DNA from: Desulfovibrionales bacterium | GTDB taxonomy: Bacteria > Desulfobacterota > Desulfovibrionia > Desulfovibrionales > Desulfonatronaceae | Assembly: GCA_007693505.1 (NCBI GenBank) | Contig: REDL01000054.1 | Coordinates: 1 to 64,000 of the forward strand | Direction: 5' to 3' | Length of the DNA: 64,000 nt | Shown here: positions 60,805 through 64,000 of the stretch, one piece after another | How positions within the stretch are numbered: the stretch's first letter is position 1 | Layout of the letters: each line of letters begins with the position of its first letter | Made by a program: the position numbers and the translations under genes | Notes under the pieces: model-generated | Database searches by the model: none | Seen by the model: the letters and a program-made list of their open reading frames with translations, nothing else | Told to the model about the DNA's origin: nothing

Positions 60805-62220
60805 CTAGACTCCCTTGCGGTGAGGACTGTGGCCGTCGCGGGAGGTGAGGTTCCAGGCGCAGAACGGAACAAGCCGCCCATCCGGCGCGGCCACATGGAT
60901 GCAGCAGCCCTTGAGCCGCTGCAAGTCCAGAGTCCAGGCATCCTGGAAGGCCATGCCCGTGACAGCCAGGGTGCGGCGGGCCTGCTGGAGAAAGACGTCC
61001 AGCGAGCCGGTGCCTTCCTGCGCTGATGGGGCGGTGACACTTTGCAGAGGACTTGGCGCGGACCACTGCCGGGCGACCACATCCACTGCCGCCTGAGCAC
61101 CATGGCCTGGGCTGGAGGGCTCATCAGGGCCGCAGCACGAGCGGGACAGGCCCAGGGGATCTAACGTCTTGTCAGACTGAACGAGATAGTTGCCGTGGAA
61201 AGAACAGCGCTCGTGCTCACATCCCGGAGGGCGCAGGTGATCCGTTCGGATTTGACCGCCGGTCTGTATTTCCAGGCCACGCATGATCTCCGGGAGGGTG
61301 ATGCGCTGCCCGTCCTCTGGCGAATCAGGGTACCGGCCGAAATAGCTAACCGGCTGGAAATGAACGCCTCGGACCGTGGGGGTGGAGTCTGCAGCCAGGC
61401 GGATCAGCCCGCCAAGGTCGTGATTATTCACACCTGGCACAACAGTGGGCACCAGGACCACTCCCAGCCCCGCCTGGCCGCAGGCCCGTATCGTGGCCAG
61501 CTTGTCCGCCAGGAGTGGACGTCCGCGGAGTCGAGTGTAGATTGCGTCGTCGGTCCCGTCGAACTGGAGAAAGACCCAGGAGATCCCGGCCTCGCCCAGC
61601 ATTGCGGCATATTCAGGTTCCCGGGCCAGGCGCAGGCCATTGGTGTTCAACTGGACGTGGGGAAAGCCGATGCGCCGCGCCATGGCGATCACCTTCGGCA
61701 GATCGTCACGCATGGTCGGTTCTCCACCGGAAAGCTGGAGCGGGACAGGTCCGCTCCGGGCAAAGGCCTGCCCAAGCCGGACCTCCAAGGCGGCCAGGTC
61801 AGGGTCGCTGTCAGTCGTGACTCCGGAATCCGCGAAACAGACCGGGCAGTGCAGGTTGCAGCGGTCGGTGACCTCCACCAGGACCGTGCAGGAGCGCTGG
61901 CGGTGCTCGGCACAGAGACCGCAGTCCCATGGGCAGCCTTGGCCCCGCCCGGGATATGGCGCTGCCGGTGTCGTTGCTGTCTTGTTCCGGCGCCAATCGT
62001 CCAGCAGAGGGGTTCCCCGCCAGATCACGGTCCGGCTGAGGCCATGCTCCGGACAGCGCTTTTCGAGGTACACGCAATCCTCCCGGCGTATGAATTCGGC
62101 GGTCAGGACACGGAGGCACTCGGGGCAGAGGGCACGGGTCGTGGCAGGCAGGGGGGGGATAAGTGGCTGCATTGTCGGAGACCGGATTTTGGTTTTGGCC
62201 GAAATGTCTTGTCGTGCCAT
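60805..62220 (-). CDS. Radical SAM protein, TrsS-like
   Basis: About 471 residues. The radical SAM cluster is CNLHCPVCFADSG, followed by LQLSGGEPTMRDDLPK (SGGEP, the S-adenosylmethionine site) and FVHVQLNTNGLRLA-like strand elements. An N-terminal zinc-ribbon-like region (CPECLRV, RREDCVYLEKRCPEHG) and a CPWDCGLCAEH knot precede it. From memory, the TrsS family from Desulfovibrio-type operons includes selenoproteins; here cysteine fills the motif. The start is uncertain among 62229 (TTG), 62220 (ATG) and 62172 (ATG), none with a strong site. The C-terminal third includes RSCCGPDE, possibly for an extra cluster. Confidence 0.85.
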   Translation of the reverse strand: MARQDISAKTKIRSPTMQPLIPPLPATTRALCPECLRVLTAEFIRREDCVYLEKRCPEHGLSRTVIWRGTPLLDDWRRNKTATTPAAPYPGRGQGCPWDCGLCAEHRQRSCTVLVEVTDRCNLHCPVCFADSGVTTDSDPDLAALEVRLGQAFARSGPVPLQLSGGEPTMRDDLPKVIAMARRIGFPHVQLNTNGLRLAREPEYAAMLGEAGISWVFLQFDGTDDAIYTRLRGRPLLADKLATIRACGQAGLGVVLVPTVVPGVNNHDLGGLIRLAADSTPTVRGVHFQPVSYFGRYPDSPEDGQRITLPEIMRGLEIQTGGQIRTDHLRPPGCEHERCSFHGNYLVQSDKTLDPLGLSRSCCGPDEPSSPGHGAQAAVDVVARQWSAPSPLQSVTAPSAQEGTGSLDVFLQQARRTLAVTGMAFQDAWTLDLQRLKGCCIHVAAPDGRLVPFCAWNLTSRDGHSPHRKGV

Positions 62221-62421
62221 TGTTTTCAAGCCGAATCTTTATGAGCAGCAACAAACTCCTCATTCCACTCATGTCCGCTGCTGGCCATGCCCGCCGATGC
62301 CGGTTCATCCACGATGATCGGCGGTCACCGAGAGATGATCTTCATGTGTGCGATGGCTCGAAATGTCGGAGGACGTATGCACTGCAGGCTGTGCGGAGGT
62401 TTTTCGACAGATCAAGTTCGA

Positions 62422-64000
62422 TCACCATTGACTCCGAGTCTCTGGTGATCCTCGCGATAGGCTTCGGCGGGCATGGCTGGCAACGAACCGTGAGTGGTCA
62501 CGGTTTTTGACCGTGGTCAATTCGTCTTGGCGCAGCTCATCGTCAAGTATTCGTCGCTGATCGATGGTGTCCCGCACGCCAGGTTCCATCACCAGGGATA
62601 TTCGCTGATGGGCCTTGGGTTGAGACAACGCTCCGCCAAGCCGTTCCTTGAGCCGGGTTCGGTTCAGGCGGCGATCCGGAAGGCCAGGCCCCTTGCGGAT
62701 CATTGGCGCCGTGCTGCCGGGCTGCACCGCGTCAGGGCTCTTTGGGAACAGCAGGTCCAACAGATGAAAAACCTGCTTGCCGGACTGGGACAGGCTGTCC
62801 CGGCACATGGCGCAGTAGGCCAGGAAATCCTCGGGGCATCGTTTGGAGCGGGTGTCGGCCACCTGTCTGGCCAGGTCGGGGTTGACGGCATCCATCAGTC
62901 CGCCGAAACCGCAGCATTCCGTTAACGGACCGCCCAGAGTCGGTTCGACAATGGGCTGTTTCAGGTGGTGCAAAAGGGTACGCACTGCTTTGCGCGCCGG
63001 CTCCTGGTCCCGGGCGGTACAGGGATCGTGCAATGCCAGGGAGGCAGCAGCAGGTTTCGCGCCATCAGGCAACTTGATTTCCGCCAACTCCTCCCAGAGA
63101 GATCGAGTCGGGATTTCAGGAGCCGCTTCCCGCAATACATGCCGACAGGTGGTGCAGCCGAGGATCATCCGGGGTCGGCCCAGCTCGATCCATGCGTTCC
63201 GAATGAAGGCCACAGCCTCGTCGCGCAGGTCGTTTCTGGCCGCCCAGCGGGAGGGGGCTCCGCAACAGGTCAGCAGCACGCCGATCCCGCCGGAAATATG
63301 ATTTCGTAAATGCGTCAGAACATTCACCACATGTTCCGGAGAGGAACCGGCCAGCTGGCAACCAGGAAAAAAGCATGCACTGACGGAATCCGTGCCAGAT
63401 TGTAGGCCAAAATAGGCTTCCTCCGGAGAACAGGCCGCAGCCTGCTCCCGCAGTGCGAAATCGTGGGCCGATCCGGGCATCTTGCGGGCCGCTATCATCT
63501 CGGCCCGGGCCGTCATGCAGAACTGGCCCATGTCAAAGTCATGTGGGCAGATTGCCGCGCAGAGCTTGCAATTGCTGCATGAGAGGATCATCCGGTTGGC
63601 CTGGCGCATGCCCTGGACCACGGAAAGATTGTTGTAGATTTCCCGGGCCAGTTTTTTGGGGTAGCCCTTGTAGTGCTCCATATACACGCAGGCCTTGACG
63701 CATTCCATGCACTCGCACTGCAGACAGCGTTGCGCTTCAGGCACTGCCTCCTCGAGGGTATAGCCGTCGGCATCGGCCATTGGTTGGGCCGCTGCCGGTT
63801 CAATGCCTGCAATGGACGTATACAGCCGGGTAGCCGTCGGCCCTTCCTTTTCCCGGCCCGCGGTCAGTGAGGCCCCCTGAAAGAGGCGCTCCATGGACAG
63901 CACGGTCTTGCGACCGGCCAGGGCCAGGAAAATAGGCGAGAACTCCAGGTAGTTCTGAACTGCGCCTCCAGCGAAAATCCCGGTCCTATTTGTCTGCAGG
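62422..64000 (-). CDS. FAD-dependent oxidoreductase/dicluster Fe-S protein, C-terminal part (cut by window edge)
   Basis: The reading frame has no stop up to the right edge of the window, so the gene is 5'-truncated. The visible N-terminal end (TNRTGIFAGGAVQN, then AGRKTVLSMERLFQG) is the C-terminal signature of a pyridine-nucleotide-disulfide oxidoreductase. It continues as a two-cluster ferredoxin module (CLQCECMECVKAC, CSNCKLCAAICPHDFD) and an HdrD-like CCG domain (ACFFPGCQLAGSS, LLTCCGAPSRW, HDPCTARDQEPA, ECCGFGGLMDAV). A NAD(P)H-linked electron-transfer hub for the operon is likely. A polar, basic tail of ~85 residues follows the last cluster. Confidence 0.88.
   Translation of the reverse strand, partial: LQTNRTGIFAGGAVQNYLEFSPIFLALAGRKTVLSMERLFQGASLTAGREKEGPTATRLYTSIAGIEPAAAQPMADADGYTLEEAVPEAQRCLQCECMECVKACVYMEHYKGYPKKLAREIYNNLSVVQGMRQANRMILSCSNCKLCAAICPHDFDMGQFCMTARAEMIAARKMPGSAHDFALREQAAACSPEEAYFGLQSGTDSVSACFFPGCQLAGSSPEHVVNVLTHLRNHISGGIGVLLTCCGAPSRWAARNDLRDEAVAFIRNAWIELGRPRMILGCTTCRHVLREAAPEIPTRSLWEELAEIKLPDGAKPAAASLALHDPCTARDQEPARKAVRTLLHHLKQPIVEPTLGGPLTECCGFGGLMDAVNPDLARQVADTRSKRCPEDFLAYCAMCRDSLSQSGKQVFHLLDLLFPKSPDAVQPGSTAPMIRKGPGLPDRRLNRTRLKERLGGALSQPKAHQRISLVMEPGVRDTIDQRRILDDELRQDELTTVKNRDHSRFVASHARRSLSRGSPETRSQW

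Overview
The window reads as chromosomal DNA of a sulfate-reducing bacterium of the Desulfovibrionales (Desulfovibrio/Desulfonatronum-like, inferred). The main evidence is a complete dissimilatory sulfite reductase set: dsrAB-dsrD followed by a cobyrinate-diamide-synthase-like amidase, plus dsrMKJOP. It is supported by a Desulfovibrio africanus FdIII-type ferredoxin, a tungstate transporter and an operon of Desulfovibrio type built around a TrsS-like radical SAM protein. Genes are dense, many start with GTG, and ATGA stop/start overlaps are common. I saw no rRNA, tRNA, CRISPR array, prophage or intact insertion sequence.

Layout. 1-3.8 kb: polar amino-acid ABC importer (two permeases, ATPase, binding protein) on the minus strand. 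4.3-9.2 kb: an HU-like protein that seems to lack the DNA-binding arm, EngB, a lipoprotein, a hotdog thioesterase, Lgt and ArgJ. 9.3-15.5 kb: a three-gene signalling operon (hybrid sensor kinase with a periplasmic binding domain, sigma-54 response regulator, second sensor kinase). 15.5-18.9 kb: ChaN-like protein and M1-type peptidase. 19.2-21.1 kb: aldo/keto reductase, nitroreductase, and a DsrC-fold protein without the two catalytic cysteines. 21.4-26.7 kb: ComEC, CobT and a phosphofructokinase.

27.4-36.5 kb: an RsbRD-like helical protein, then dsrMKJOP, ferredoxin, a YkgJ-type cysteine protein with a cysteine-rich tail, a conserved small protein, and TPR and HEAT-like proteins. 36.6-41.2 kb (minus strand): dsrA, dsrB, dsrD and the CbiA/DsrN-like amidase. 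DsrAB reduces sulfite and DsrMKJOP couples that chemistry to the quinone pool and periplasm. DsrN-like enzymes are thought to amidate siroheme. 41.4-43.1 kb: an ABC-type ATPase overlapping a putative PD-(D/E)XK nuclease gene, a possible uncharacterised defence module, directly upstream of dsrA.

43.5-54.1 kb: asnS, then a molybdenum/tungsten region: a MoeA-PBP fusion, a divergent HTH-PBP regulator carrying the same sensor fold, a 27-residue membrane microprotein overlapping the regulator stop, tupABC, an orphan modA, a TiaS-like protein and an ATP-grasp enzyme. 54.2-56.6 kb: Uma2-family protein, a palindromic repeat and a SEC-C protein. 56.8-64 kb (minus strand): an operon of a FAD/dicluster oxidoreductase (cut by the right edge), a TrsS-like radical SAM protein, a CoA-ligase-like enzyme, XdhC, a HEAT protein and an AhpD-like protein. 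XdhC, MoeA and the tungstate genes suggest that molybdenum/tungsten enzyme maturation is a theme of the last 20 kb.

Best candidates for undescribed biology are the ATPase-nuclease pair, the tungsten locus with its microprotein and shared sensor domain, the cysteine-less DsrC paralogue, the armless HU-like protein and the radical-SAM/CoA-ligase/XdhC operon. Starts were chosen from ribosome-binding sites and family lengths; all functional calls are from motif recognition without database searches.
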